This document shows positions 26,284-35,705 of a stretch of 48,364 bases of DNA, piece by piece. The position numbers were made by a program, and so were the translations under genes. Position 1 is the first letter of the stretch. Each line of letters starts with the position of its first letter. Location of the stretch: assembly GCA_022823505.1 (NCBI GenBank), contig JAJEIA010000144.1:1-48364 (forward strand), read 5' to 3'. This DNA comes from Dehalococcoidia bacterium. GTDB taxonomy: Bacteria; Chloroflexota; Dehalococcoidia; Lucifugimonadales; UBA3495. Under the pieces are notes generated by a model. The model did not search any database. It was given only the letters and a program-made list of their open reading frames with translations, and was not told the origin of the DNA.

Positions 26284-26729
26284 TTGAACAACTCCCGTCT
26301 GATCCTGGGCGGATCCGTGACGTTTGTGAATTTCAAAAAGTCCTGTAGCGTTTGCCAGATGTCGCTCACGTCGGAAAAGTGCTCGGGTGGTACGGGAACC
26401 GCCCACTTATCAGCGTATCCTTCGACATAAAGATGTAAATGCGGAGCGGCAACATCAACGTCGTCCGGGTTGCGATGCGGAGGCCCACCGATATCAAGCC
26501 GTGCCAGAATTACAGAGCGTCGCGCTCTATTTTGGAGGGTATTTTTCGCTAGATTGATTCGACCACGGTACAGGTCTAATGAAAAGTTTTCCCGTCCGTC
26601 TATTGACTCTAATGGAATGATCGTTTTCCCTCCGGTGTAAGGGAAACGCCACTCGTGGTCATTGACCTTGCGTTTTTCTGCTGCGAGAAGGGAGTCTGCA
26701 ACAGTTTGAGGCAAATCGATGCCTGGCAT
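26280..26729 (-). CDS. DUF6978-like protein
   Basis: The 149-aa protein reads RKVNDHEWRFPYTGGKTIIPLESIDGRENFSLDLYRGRINLAKNTLQNRARRSVILARLDIGGPPHRNP, then APHLHLYVEGYADKWAVPVPPEHFSDVSDIWQTLQDFLKFTNV. This pattern matches proteins annotated as DUF6978. The function is unknown. A strong GGAGG ribosome site is 4-8 nt upstream of the ATG at 26729. With the overlapping DUF1828 gene it forms a two-gene cassette flanked by the convergent hairpin and by inverted repeats at 26772-26815. The base composition of the pair (more A/T-rich) differs from the GC-rich neighbours, which suggests transfer. Confidence 0.75.
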   Translation of the reverse strand: MPGIDLPQTVADSLLAAEKRKVNDHEWRFPYTGGKTIIPLESIDGRENFSLDLYRGRINLAKNTLQNRARRSVILARLDIGGPPHRNPDDVDVAAPHLHLYVEGYADKWAVPVPPEHFSDVSDIWQTLQDFLKFTNVTDPPRIRRELFK

Positions 26730-26771
26730 TGGTCCTCCGATGATGAGATAGAATTGGTGCGCGGGGTCTGA

Positions 26772-26815
26772 CCGACTACCAATTGCGCCCGCAGTCTATT
26801 ACGTGCGCTCGTAAT
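26772..26815. promoter_or_regulatory. Inverted repeats upstream of the DUF6978/DUF1828 pair
   Basis: The divergent region 26730-26964 contains ATTACG, TGCGCT, CGTAAT (26798-26815), a perfect 6-bp inverted repeat. It also has an ACCAATT copy (about 26778-26784) whose inverse AATTGGT lies about 30 bp away next to the DUF6978 start. They may be operator sites. No clear -35/-10 pair is visible. The rest of this 235-bp gap shows nothing else. Confidence 0.35.
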
Positions 26816-26964
26816 CGCACAAGCGTCATGATTGCCTGCGGTACACAGGATCAGTTCGTGGACATTCGGCCGGTTGATCGCCGAGCTATTGGTATGCGAG
26901 TTGAGGTACGACAGATTCAACACGTCATATCGGCGGTCGGAATTTATTGGAGCAAATTAACGCC

Positions 26965-27501
26965 ATGATCATCGCAGTTATCGGCAACTACGACCCGCCG
27001 CCTCACGTGTACGCCCTCGCCGAGGGCGTCGGCAAGGAGCTGGGCCGACGGGGCATCACGCTGGTTTGCGGTGGCCTCACCGGCGTCATGGAGGCGGTGT
27101 GCAAGGGAGCGAAATCTGAAAACGGCACCACCATCGGCATCCTGCCCGGCGGATCGCCCCACACCGCCAACGAGTGGGTCGACTTTCCCGTCGCCACCAA
27201 CATGGGGTTCGCGCGGAACGTCGCGGTGGTCAGCACCGGACAGGCGGTGATCGCGGTGGGCGGCGCATTCGGCACCCTTTCGGAGATCGCCTACGCGCTC
27301 AGCTATGGGATACCGGTGGTCTCGCTGCACAGCTGGCCGCTGACCCTGCGCGGCGACGGTCTGCCCGTAGGCGATAACTACATAATCGCCGATGACCCGG
27401 CCGACGCCGTGGACAAGGCGGTGGCCGCCGCCCTCGCCCGCACCGACGAAACCCAGACCGTCGCCTTCTCCGAACCCCTGCCGGAGGTGCCCAATGGCTG
27501 A
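26965..27501 (+). CDS. LOG/TIGR00725 family Rossmann protein (nucleotide 5'-monophosphate phosphoribohydrolase-like)
   Basis: The 178-aa protein starts [26 protein letters not shown]. It has the LOG-family nucleotide-binding pattern [21 protein letters not shown] (compare GGG..GlMgA) and [23 protein letters not shown], where the usual catalytic PGGxGTxxE motif is [13 protein letters not shown] enzymes release the base from cytokinin nucleotides or purine nucleotides; TIGR00725 members are uncharacterised and often lie near glycolytic or nucleotide genes. The ATG at 26965 is preferred over TTG 26947. The stop overlaps eno by 8 bp. Confidence 0.82.
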   Translation: MIIAVIGNYDPPPHVYALAEGVGKELGRRGITLVCGGLTGVMEAVCKGAKSENGTTIGILPGGSPHTANEWVDFPVATNMGFARNVAVVSTGQAVIAVGGAFGTLSEIAYALSYGIPVVSLHSWPLTLRGDGLPVGDNYIIADDPADAVDKAVAAALARTDETQTVAFSEPLPEVPNG

Positions 27502-28798
27502 TGCCACCATCGCGTCCGTGATTGGCCGGGAAGCCCTGGACTCCCGCGGTAACCCCACGGTCGAAGCCGAGGTGACCCTGAGCGACGGCAGCGTGGGCCT
27601 GGCTCTCGTCCCCTCGGGCGCCAGCACCGGCAGCTACGAGGCGCTGGAGCTCCGCGACGGCGACCGCGCCCGGTTCGGCGGCAGCGGGACACTTGCCGCC
27701 GTCGCCAACGTGAACGACAGCATCGGCCCCGCACTGTCTGGCGTTTCTCCTTTCGACCAGTCCTACGTCGACCGCCGGCTGATTGAACTGGACGGCACCA
27801 ACGACAAGAGCGGCCTCGGCGCCAACGCGGTGCTGGCCGTGTCCATGGCGACCGCCCGTGCCGCCGCCGTGTCGGAGCACGGAGGATCCCTCTGGCGGCA
27901 CCTGGCAGCCGGCGGTCCGGTGAGCCTGCCCGTGCCGCTGCTCAACATCCTTAACGGAGGCCGGCACGCGTCCAACTCGGCCGACGTGCAGGAGTTCATG
28001 GTCGCCCCCTCCGGTTTCGACCGCTTCTCGGACGCCTTGCGCGCCGGCGTTGAGATCTACCAGTCATTGAAGTCGATCCTTCGCAGCGGTGAGCACAACC
28101 TGAACGTCGGCGACGAGGGCGGATTCGCCCCGAGCCTGCCGTCCAACCGCGACGCCATCGAGGTGGTGTTGCAGGCCATCGAAACCGCCGGATACCGGCC
28201 CGGCGAGCAGGTTCATATCGCCCTGGACGTTGCGGCGTCGGAACTGTGGGACGCTGACGCGTCGAATTACCGGCTCGAACGCGAGGGAGTGTCCCTTAAC
28301 GCTGACGAACTGGTGCATCTGTACGCCCAATGGTGCGCCGAATACCCCATCATCAGCATCGAGGACGGGCTGTTCGAAGACGACTGGGCCGGCTGGTCAA
28401 CCATGACCCAACGGCTGGGCGATTCGGTCCAATTGGTCGGCGACGACCTGCTGGTCACCAACATCAGCCGCCTCCGGCGCGGCATCGACGAGCAAGCCGG
28501 CAACGCCATCCTGCTCAAGCCCAACCAGATCGGCACGCTATCGGAAACCGCCGCCGCGTTGGGCATGGCCCGCGACGCCGGCTGGACCGCCGTGATGAGC
28601 CACCGTTCCGGCGAAACCGAGGACACCACCATCGCTGACCTCGCCGTCGCGTGGAACGTCGGCCAGATCAAGACGGGCGCCCCGGCCCGGTCCGAGCGGG
28701 TCGCCAAGTACAACCGCCTTTTGCGCATCGAAGCGGAACTCGGCGACGCGGCCCGGTACGCCGGCCCGCAGGTTTACGGTAGCTTCGGCTCCCACTAG
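27494..28798 (+). CDS. eno: Enolase (phosphopyruvate hydratase)
   Basis: Enolase (434 aa) converts 2-phosphoglycerate to phosphoenolpyruvate. Signatures are [52 protein letters not shown], the Mg ligands in [23 protein letters not shown] and VGDDLLVTN, and the catalytic Lys in [14 protein letters not shown] followed by [18 protein letters not shown]. The usual FYDxxxxxY site reads [15 protein letters not shown]. An in-frame extension upstream lies in the LOG gene; ATG 27494 is chosen. It is followed by a hairpin, then GAPDH with its own promoter. Confidence 0.97.
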   Translation: MADATIASVIGREALDSRGNPTVEAEVTLSDGSVGLALVPSGASTGSYEALELRDGDRARFGGSGTLAAVANVNDSIGPALSGVSPFDQSYVDRRLIELDGTNDKSGLGANAVLAVSMATARAAAVSEHGGSLWRHLAAGGPVSLPVPLLNILNGGRHASNSADVQEFMVAPSGFDRFSDALRAGVEIYQSLKSILRSGEHNLNVGDEGGFAPSLPSNRDAIEVVLQAIETAGYRPGEQVHIALDVAASELWDADASNYRLEREGVSLNADELVHLYAQWCAEYPIISIEDGLFEDDWAGWSTMTQRLGDSVQLVGDDLLVTNISRLRRGIDEQAGNAILLKPNQIGTLSETAAALGMARDAGWTAVMSHRSGETEDTTIADLAVAWNVGQIKTGAPARSERVAKYNRLLRIEAELGDAARYAGPQVYGSFGSH

Positions 28799-28808
28799 CT
28801 GGGCGTAT

Positions 28809-28835
28809 ACCGGCCGCGTTGCCGTGCGGCCCGGA
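28809..28835 (+). terminator. GC-rich hairpin after eno
   Basis: CCGGCCGC, a short loop, then GCGGCCCGG can pair through six to eight G-C pairs just after the eno stop. It is followed by a short T-containing stretch (cttttc, about 10 nt on), so it could be a weak intrinsic terminator. Confidence 0.4.
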
Positions 28836-28848
28836 TTGGCCTTTTCGG

Positions 28849-28857
28849 TGGTATAAT
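28849..28857 (+). promoter_or_regulatory. Extended -10 promoter of gap
   Basis: TGGTATAAT is a perfect extended -10 element (TGnTATAAT) 124 nt before the GAPDH ATG. No -35 is needed for this promoter type. The implied 5' leader of about 118 nt contains no riboswitch I recognise. GGGAGG lies 6-11 nt before the ATG. Confidence 0.55.
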
Positions 28858-28981
28858 CGCGGGCGCCGGCGGGGTCGAACTGACCGCGAGAATCTCGAGA
28901 TCGTCGGCGGGACAGTACGTATATCGCGTGCTCTGCCTGATCACTTTTGGCCACGATTGAACTGATGGGAGGCATTCCACG

Positions 28982-29989
28982 ATGGCGACGCGCATCGGTA
29001 TCAATGGGTTTGGGCGGATCGGACGGTTGGTCGCCCGGGCGGCGCTTTCACCCACCTACCACGACCGCCTGGATTTGGCCGCCGTGAATGGCCTGGGAGA
29101 TCCCGATACCGCCGCCCATCTGTTCAAGTACGACAGCACCTACGGCTCCTACGCCGGCACCGTGCGTACGGACAACGGGAATATAGTCATCGACGGCAAG
29201 TCGATCCGGATGTTCCAGGAAGCCGACCCGGCCAACATCCCCTGGTCCGAGATGGGCGTCGACATCGTGGTGGAATGCACCGGCCGCTTCACCGACGCCG
29301 CCAAGGCGGCCGCCCACATCGACAGCGGCGGCGCCGAAAAGGTCATCATCTCGGCTCCGGCACGCGGAGCCGATGCCACCATCGTGCTCGGCGTGAACGA
29401 CGAGGTGTACGACGCCGGCGAGCACCGGATCATCTCCAACGCCTCCTGCACTACCAACTGCTTCGCGCCCATGGTCAAGGTGCTGCACGATGCCTTCGGG
29501 GTCGAGCGCGGCCTGATGTCCACCATCCACGCGTACACCAACGACCAGAGCATCCTGGACCGCAACCACCGGGACCTGCGCCGGGCCCGGGCCGCCGCCC
29601 AGAACATCATCCCCACCAGCACCGGCGCGGCTCGTTCCGTGGGAGTGGTGCTTCCCGAGCTCAACGGCAAGCTCCACGGCATCGCCTATCGCATCCCCAC
29701 GTCCATCGGGTCTGCTACCGACTTTGTCGCCGACCTCAAGCAGAACGTCACCAAAGACGAGATCAACGCCGCCTTCAAGGCCGCTGCCGAGGGTCCGCTG
29801 AAGGGTATACTCGAATACACCGAGGACCCCATCGTCAGCTCCGATATTCGCGGCAACACCCATAGCTGCGTGTTCGACGGCCTGAGCACCATGGTGCTGG
29901 ACGACAGCATGGTCAAGATCCTGGGTTGGTACGACAACGAGTGGGGATACTCCTGTAGAACCGCCGACCTGTGCTGCCTGATTTCGTAG
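28982..29989 (+). CDS. gap: Type I glyceraldehyde-3-phosphate dehydrogenase
   Basis: GAPDH (335 aa) oxidises glyceraldehyde-3-phosphate in glycolysis. It starts MATRIGINGFGRIGRLVARAAL. The catalytic Cys is in SNASCTTNCFAPMVKVLHD, and the His is in HAYTNDQSILDRNHRDLRRARAAAQNIIPTSTGAA. The end WYDNEWGYSCRTADLC is typical. It is adjacent to enolase but has its own extended -10 promoter, so the two can be regulated separately. Confidence 0.97.
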   Translation: MATRIGINGFGRIGRLVARAALSPTYHDRLDLAAVNGLGDPDTAAHLFKYDSTYGSYAGTVRTDNGNIVIDGKSIRMFQEADPANIPWSEMGVDIVVECTGRFTDAAKAAAHIDSGGAEKVIISAPARGADATIVLGVNDEVYDAGEHRIISNASCTTNCFAPMVKVLHDAFGVERGLMSTIHAYTNDQSILDRNHRDLRRARAAAQNIIPTSTGAARSVGVVLPELNGKLHGIAYRIPTSIGSATDFVADLKQNVTKDEINAAFKAAAEGPLKGILEYTEDPIVSSDIRGNTHSCVFDGLSTMVLDDSMVKILGWYDNEWGYSCRTADLCCLIS

Positions 29990-30005
29990 CAATCCCTGGC
30001 GGTTG

Positions 30006-33000
30006 ATGCGCTCACGCCCCATGGACGCTCACCGGCTTCGCCTCTTTGCCCCCCTGCGCAGGCTGTGGGGGCCTAATTTTCTGCTGTCGGCCCTGCTGGT
30101 CGCCGCGCTGGCCCTTCGGATCTATGGCATCGACTGGGATGACGGCCACGGATTCCACCCCGACGAGCGTTCCTTCTACCTGCGCGCCGATGACATGTTC
30201 CGTGTGCTCACCCAGGCGCCGGGACACGAGACCTGGTTGAACCAGTGGGAGGAAATGCGGCCCGGCCTGCCCGGCATCGGCACCGCCCTGTCGGCCGAAC
30301 GCAGTCCTCTCAACCCGCACTGGTTCCCGCTGGGCAGCATCCTGATCTACGCGCTGGTTCTGATCCGTTCGGTGGCCGAGCTATTCACCGACTGGGGCGC
30401 CATGGACCTGCGCTTCGCCGGTCGAACCCTGGCCGCCCTCGCCGACACGGCATCGGTGGCCCTGATGTTCGTCATCGGCCGCCGGATGTACGGCCGTTGG
30501 ACGGGCCTGCTGGCGGCAGCGTTGACCGCGTTCGCGGTAATCCACATCCAGCACGCCCACTTCTACCGGCCGGAACCCTTCACGGTTCTCACGTCTCTGG
30601 CGGCGCTGTGGGCCATGCTCCGGTTCGGGGACACCGCCCGGGTTCGCGACGCCGCCCTGCTGGGCCTGCTGGTGGGCCTGGCCATGGCGCCCAAGGTGTC
30701 GGTGGCGCCCATCCTAGCGCCGCTGGCATTGGTGTTCCTCTGGACCTGGAAGGACCGAGCCGGCGGGCGATGGACAGATCTGACGGTGCTGTCGGCCGTC
30801 AGATTCGCGCCCACGGTGTTGGTGGCCGGCCTGCTGGCGTTGGTGGCGTTTTTCATCACCACCCCTTACGCGTTGTTGGATTTCAGCACGTTCGTCGCCG
30901 ACATCCGCGCTCAGGCGGAAATGGCCCGGGAGGCCGGCCACTGGCCCTTCACCTGGCAATACGCCGACACGCCGGCCTTCTGGTACCAGATCCGTCAGAC
31001 CTCGGTCTGGGGATTGGGCATTCCGCTGGGGATTGTCGCTTGGCTGGCCGCACCGTTCACGGCGTGGATGGCATGGCGGGGCGGTATCGCCCAACGTGTC
31101 GACCTCCTGCTGCTGGCCTGGGCCGTGCCCGCGTTCGTGTTCCTGGAGTTGTTCGAGGTCAAGTTCCTGCGCTACGTGTTCCCTCTGATGCCCTTCTACA
31201 TCCTGATGGGTGCCCGGATGCTGGTCGCCGCGGTGACGTGGGCCCGGTCGTGGCAGACCCGGGATCCGGCCGGTGCGTCCATCCTGCCCGACGACGCGCC
31301 GTTTTCCGAAGAGTGGCATGCCACCCCTCCCACCGTTGGCGACGACCTCATCTTCGACGAACCGCTCTTCGGCGACGACGCGCCGTTCTCGGAGGAATGG
31401 CACGCCACGCCTCCCACCGGCGGCATGGTGGTTTCCGCAACCGGACGAACCGTGGAACCCGACGACCTCGTGGACCGTCAGCCTTCGCGTTGGCAAAGGG
31501 CTGCGGACGCGAGCCGCCGATACGCTTATCCGGCCAGCATCGCCTTTCTCGCGCTCGTCGTTGCGTCCACCGTCCTGTACGCCATTGCTTTCTCCAGCAT
31601 CTACAGCCGTCCCCACACGGCGGTCGCGGCCTCGGAGTGGATCAACGCCAACGTTCCATTCGACGCCTCCATCATCAACGGTGGCTCCTATTGGGACGAG
31701 CGCATTCCCGACCTCGGCCGTTACGACGTCTGGACCTTTCCCGCCTACCATCCCGACGCCGACCGCAGCAAAATCCCGGACCTTGTTGATCGCCTGTCCT
31801 CCAGCGACTACGTGGTCTTCTATTCCAATCGGGCCTATGGCTCAGTCGCCCGGCTGCCGGAAGAATATCCGCAGAGTTCGGCGTTCCTCCGCCTGTTGTT
31901 CGCCGGAGACCTGGGTTACCGCCTGGAACGGTCATTCTCGTCGTATCCCGCGTTGGCCGGTTTTGAGCTGCGCGATGATCCCTACGGCCGCGCCGGTCTG
32001 GCCCCACCCGCTCGCGTTGAGGACGGCCGAAACGCCGCCGCGTTGAATTCTGGCCTGAACCTCGGCTACGCTGACGAAAACGTCATCGGATACGACCACC
32101 CCCGGGTGCTGGTGTTCCGCAACGTCGACCGGCTGTCCACCGGCGAAATACGGTCCTTGATCGACGATGCCTCGGCACGCCCCGAGGAAACGCCACCGCT
32201 GATGCTGCCTCCCAATGCGCGGGAAGCCCAGCAGAACGGCGGCACCTGGTCGCAGGTATTTCGACCGGATGGATGGCCCAACCGGGCCCCGTGGCTCAGC
32301 TGGTTCCTGGCGCTGGAAATCATCTGCCTGATCGCGTTCCCGCTCACCTGGTGGTTGCTGCGTCCGCTGTACGACCGGGGGCTCCTTTTCTCCCGTGTCG
32401 TCGGGATGCTGCTGGTGGCCTGGGTGGCGTGGGTGCTGGTCAATGCCGGGGTCATGCAGTTCTCGACGGCTACCATCGCTTTGGCGATGCTGATCGTGGC
32501 GATACCCTCGGGCGCGGTTCTGGCTGGACACTGGCGAGAGATGGCGGGATGGCTGCGCGAGCGCTGGCGCATGGTGCTGGCCGCCGAGGCGTTGTTCATC
32601 GTGGCCTACCTGGCGTTTGTGTTGATCAGAGCCGCCAATCCAGACCTGTGGCACCCGTGGCGCGGCGGCGAGAAGCCCATGGAGCTGGCCTATTTCACCG
32701 CCGTGGCGCGCTCGTCCGTCTTGCCGCCGTACGACCCGTGGTTCGCCGGCGGCTACCTCAACTACTACTACTGGGGCTACTTCGTCCTGTCCATTCCCAC
32801 CCGGCTGACGGGTATTCCACCGGTCGTGGCGTTCAACCTCGCCGTGCCGACGCTGTTCGCCCTCACCGCAACCGGCGCCGGCGCCCTGGTATATGACCTG
32901 GTCAAGTCGGCCCGAATCGTTCCGCCGGATAACCCGCCGTCCGGCCAACCGCCTGGTGGAGGCTGGCGACGGATGGTGTCACTGCGCCGCGCGCGGGAGT

Positions 33001-34736
33001 GGATCCCCGGCGGCGCGGCGCTGGCGGGCCTGGCCGCCGCGTTGATGGTCGCGGTCGCCGGCAACCTGGACGGCGCGGTCCAGCTTTTTCACATCCTGTC
33101 CGGCCGAATCCAGGGGATGGGCGTGTCCCTGTCCAGTTTCGATTTCTGGCGCAGCAGCCGCGCCATACCCGAGATCCCAATCTTTGAACCCAACGCGCTG
33201 ACCCCGTGGCTGGAGCCACGCGATCAGGTCGATCTTGGGTTTCACATCACCGAGTTTCCGTACTTCACCTTCCTTTTCGCCGACCTTCACGCGCATATGA
33301 TGACCATGCCCGTCGCGCTCCTCGCAATCGCGCTGGGTTTCGCCGCGTTGACCGGCGTGTCAAGGCACGGGCCGCAGAGCATCTGGACCTGGACGTGCGT
33401 CGCGCTGATGGGGTTGGCGGTGGGCAGCCTGTGGACCATCAATTCGTGGGAATACCCCGTGTACGCCCTGCTGATGCTTGGATTCGCCATGACCGCGGCG
33501 TGGTTGATGCAGGGAGAACTCAAGGTGCGTCTGGCCGTCGGCATCGCCCTCGCCATGCTGGCCGTGGTGGTCAGCTACGTGGCGTTCCTGCCGTTCCACG
33601 CCGCCACCGATACCTTCGGCACCGGTATCGAACCGACCCGTTGGCGCACCCCCCTGGCCAACTACCTGCTGATCCACGCGCTTCCCTTATGGGCGGCGCT
33701 GGCGCTGCTGTCAGTGACGCTGCCGCGAGCCTGCGCCCCGCTCCTGGCCCGGATCAGATCAGGAATACCGGTTCCGGCAACACACCAATGGCTACTGGTG
33801 GCCGCGCTGTCTGGCGTCGTCCTGGCTTGCTACTTCTTTGCCGCCGGGTTCCTGACCGCCGGCGTTCTCATGGTCCTGCTGACCCTGGCCTGCTGGTCGC
33901 TGGCGGCAACCCTGCTTGACGGCCGCGATCCCGAGTATCGTTCCGACGGGGCCGCCCTCGGCATGTTGGCGATGGCCCTGGCCATCGGAATCGGGGTGGA
34001 ATTCATCCGCGTGGAAGGCGACATCGCCCGCATGAACACCCTCTTCAAGTACTATCTCGTGGCGTGGCTGCTGTTCGGGGTGGCCGGCGCGTACGGTTTC
34101 TGGCGCGGGTGGACGGCCTGGCGTTCTCACCAGGGGTTTGTCGCAAATCTGGTGCGCCTGTCGTTCGTTCAGGTGGCTGGCGTGATCGCGGTAGGCGTGC
34201 TGATCTACCCGGCGCTGGCGACGCCGGTGCGTATCCAGGACCGTTTCCACCCCACGCCATTGACCCTCAACGGCTCGGCGTGGATGGCCGACGCCGTGCA
34301 CTCGGAGCGCGACGAACCCATCGAAATGCGCTGGGACGCCGACGCCATCCGCTGGTTGCAGAGCAACGTCTCCGGTTCCCCGGTGGTGCTAGAGGCCCAC
34401 GGGGATCAGTACCGCTGGAACGGCCGGACGTCCGTGTATACCGGATTGCCTACCGTCATCGGCTGGTCGTGGCACCAGATCCAGCAGCGCAACGATTGGG
34501 ACCTCATACGGCATCGCGCGCAGGACGTCTCCTCCATCTACAACACGCAGAGCAAGCAGGCCGCGCTCGACCTGATCGACCAGTACCGCGTTCGATACAT
34601 CATTGTGGGCGACCTGGAGCGGATCTACTACCTGCCGCACGGCATCGAGAAGTTCGACCGGATGGTGGAGGACGGCACGCTCGAACTGGCCTACGCCAAC
34701 GACCGGACTACCATTTACCGCGTCACCGAGCCGTAG
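30006..34736 (+). CDS. Giant membrane protein: GT39-like glycosyltransferase fused to a DUF2298 (Chlor_Arch_YYY) domain
   Basis: The 1576-aa protein has many transmembrane segments. The N-terminal ~590 residues resemble GT-C (PMT/ArnT-like) glycosyltransferases: IYGIDWDDGHGFHPDERSFYLRADDM carries the catalytic acidic residues in the first loop, and HIQHAHFYRPEPFTVLTSLAA follows. The C-terminal ~800 residues match DUF2298/Chlor_Arch_YYY: PYDPWFAGGYLNYYYWGYFVLSIPTRLTGIPPVVAFNLAVPTLFA, and ITEFPYFTFLFADLHAHMMTMPVALLAIALGF. A loop near residue 430 contains a 28-residue direct repeat (see the repeat entry). It probably transfers sugars from a lipid carrier at the membrane. ATG 30006 or 30021 are possible starts; gap ends 16 nt before. 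Confidence 0.88.
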   Translation: MRSRPMDAHRLRLFAPLRRLWGPNFLLSALLVAALALRIYGIDWDDGHGFHPDERSFYLRADDMFRVLTQAPGHETWLNQWEEMRPGLPGIGTALSAERSPLNPHWFPLGSILIYALVLIRSVAELFTDWGAMDLRFAGRTLAALADTASVALMFVIGRRMYGRWTGLLAAALTAFAVIHIQHAHFYRPEPFTVLTSLAALWAMLRFGDTARVRDAALLGLLVGLAMAPKVSVAPILAPLALVFLWTWKDRAGGRWTDLTVLSAVRFAPTVLVAGLLALVAFFITTPYALLDFSTFVADIRAQAEMAREAGHWPFTWQYADTPAFWYQIRQTSVWGLGIPLGIVAWLAAPFTAWMAWRGGIAQRVDLLLLAWAVPAFVFLELFEVKFLRYVFPLMPFYILMGARMLVAAVTWARSWQTRDPAGASILPDDAPFSEEWHATPPTVGDDLIFDEPLFGDDAPFSEEWHATPPTGGMVVSATGRTVEPDDLVDRQPSRWQRAADASRRYAYPASIAFLALVVASTVLYAIAFSSIYSRPHTAVAASEWINANVPFDASIINGGSYWDERIPDLGRYDVWTFPAYHPDADRSKIPDLVDRLSSSDYVVFYSNRAYGSVARLPEEYPQSSAFLRLLFAGDLGYRLERSFSSYPALAGFELRDDPYGRAGLAPPARVEDGRNAAALNSGLNLGYADENVIGYDHPRVLVFRNVDRLSTGEIRSLIDDASARPEETPPLMLPPNAREAQQNGGTWSQVFRPDGWPNRAPWLSWFLALEIICLIAFPLTWWLLRPLYDRGLLFSRVVGMLLVAWVAWVLVNAGVMQFSTATIALAMLIVAIPSGAVLAGHWREMAGWLRERWRMVLAAEALFIVAYLAFVLIRAANPDLWHPWRGGEKPMELAYFTAVARSSVLPPYDPWFAGGYLNYYYWGYFVLSIPTRLTGIPPVVAFNLAVPTLFALTATGAGALVYDLVKSARIVPPDNPPSGQPPGGGWRRMVSLRRAREWIPGGAALAGLAAALMVAVAGNLDGAVQLFHILSGRIQGMGVSLSSFDFWRSSRAIPEIPIFEPNALTPWLEPRDQVDLGFHITEFPYFTFLFADLHAHMMTMPVALLAIALGFAALTGVSRHGPQSIWTWTCVALMGLAVGSLWTINSWEYPVYALLMLGFAMTAAWLMQGELKVRLAVGIALAMLAVVVSYVAFLPFHAATDTFGTGIEPTRWRTPLANYLLIHALPLWAALALLSVTLPRACAPLLARIRSGIPVPATHQWLLVAALSGVVLACYFFAAGFLTAGVLMVLLTLACWSLAATLLDGRDPEYRSDGAALGMLAMALAIGIGVEFIRVEGDIARMNTLFKYYLVAWLLFGVAGAYGFWRGWTAWRSHQGFVANLVRLSFVQVAGVIAVGVLIYPALATPVRIQDRFHPTPLTLNGSAWMADAVHSERDEPIEMRWDADAIRWLQSNVSGSPVVLEAHGDQYRWNGRTSVYTGLPTVIGWSWHQIQQRNDWDLIRHRAQDVSSIYNTQSKQAALDLIDQYRVRYIIVGDLERIYYLPHGIEKFDRMVEDGTLELAYANDRTTIYRVTEP
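31290..31418 (+). repeat. Direct repeat inside the GT39/DUF2298 gene
   Basis: The peptide DDAPFSEEWHATPPT occurs twice, at 31290-31334 and 31374-31418, 84 bp apart in the same frame. The two DNA copies differ at six third-codon positions with no amino-acid change, so the duplication is old and the peptide is under selection. Confidence 0.9.
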
Positions 34737-34898
34737 GTGTTGGAGCCGCGCTCGACCCGATGTGTCCTGTCGCCTGTTCGGGTAAACCCTGCCGCATTGA
34801 TTGTCATCCGCAGTGCCCGGCGCTGGGTCGGCCGGGGAGGAGATCACCCCGCCTCTGGTAAGATGCCGTCAGAATATTTTGTGACCACGAGGTGCCCC

Positions 34899-35705
34899 GT
34901 GCTCTTTCCGGACCCATCAACCGACCGGCTACTGGCTAATCTGGATGCGGAACAGCCCTCCCTCTGCGCCTACGTATTCAGTCATCCAAACATGGTTGAA
35001 GTGGCTGGCTTGGCGGGCATCGACTGCTTCATGGCCGACATGATGTTCACCGCCCACGATTGGGATAACATTGCCCATCTGATACGGGCGGCCCGCGGTA
35101 CGGGCATCTCTCCCATGATACGGGTGCAGGCTTTTCCGTGGGCCACCGGTACCGACCGGCGCACCGTTTCCGATGCGGCCCGCGCCTTTGCCCTTGGGGC
35201 CACGGCCGTCACGGTGTCGGTGGGCTCAAAAGAGGAGGTCCAGGAGTTGATGGGCCTGCGGGACGACTGGCACCGCCTCATACATCTGCGCCGTTTCGAC
35301 ACCGCCGAGGACTTCCCAGAGTTCAACCGCAAAACCCGGGAAGGGACTTTGATCGTGCCAACCGTGGAGAGCGAGGGTGGCCTGCGCGACCTCGACGACA
35401 TCCTGGCTATCGACGGTATCAGATTGGTGTGGTTGGCCGCGGGCGACGTGACCAAGATCCTGGGAGTGCCGTTCAAGTACGAAGACCCCAAGGTCATGAG
35501 GCTGTTGGAAAACGCCGTAAAGACTGCGGAGCGACACGGCGCCGCCATCATGTACAACATGGGCCTGGACTCGCCGGACTTCGACGCCATGGCAGCATCG
35601 GCCAGACGCTACTTCGAGGTCGGTGTGCGTGTGGTCGGCCTGGGGGCCATGGAGTGGCACGCGCAGATGGCCCTGCAGCAAATCCGGCGCGGCGCCATCG
35701 GGTGA
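34899..35705 (+). CDS. HpcH/HpaI aldolase/citrate lyase family protein
   Basis: The 268-aa TIM-barrel protein resembles class II pyruvate/2-oxo-acid aldolases: LANLDAEQPSLCAYVFSHPNMVEVAGLAGIDCFMADMMFTAHDW, PMIRVQAFPWATGTDRRTVSDAARAFALGATAVTVSVGSKEEV, then TLIVPTVESEGGLRDLDDILAIDGIRLVWLAAGDVTKILG. The Arg in MIRVQ, Glu in VESEGG and Asp in AAGDVT sit where the pyruvate and metal ligands of HpaI lie. GTG 34899 is chosen because GAGG is 6 nt upstream; ATG 34863 is an alternative. Substrate unknown. Its neighbours are a membrane glycosyltransferase and a Gfo/Idh/MocA oxidoreductase, both carbohydrate-related. Confidence 0.82.
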   Translation: MLFPDPSTDRLLANLDAEQPSLCAYVFSHPNMVEVAGLAGIDCFMADMMFTAHDWDNIAHLIRAARGTGISPMIRVQAFPWATGTDRRTVSDAARAFALGATAVTVSVGSKEEVQELMGLRDDWHRLIHLRRFDTAEDFPEFNRKTREGTLIVPTVESEGGLRDLDDILAIDGIRLVWLAAGDVTKILGVPFKYEDPKVMRLLENAVKTAERHGAAIMYNMGLDSPDFDAMAASARRYFEVGVRVVGLGAMEWHAQMALQQIRRGAIG

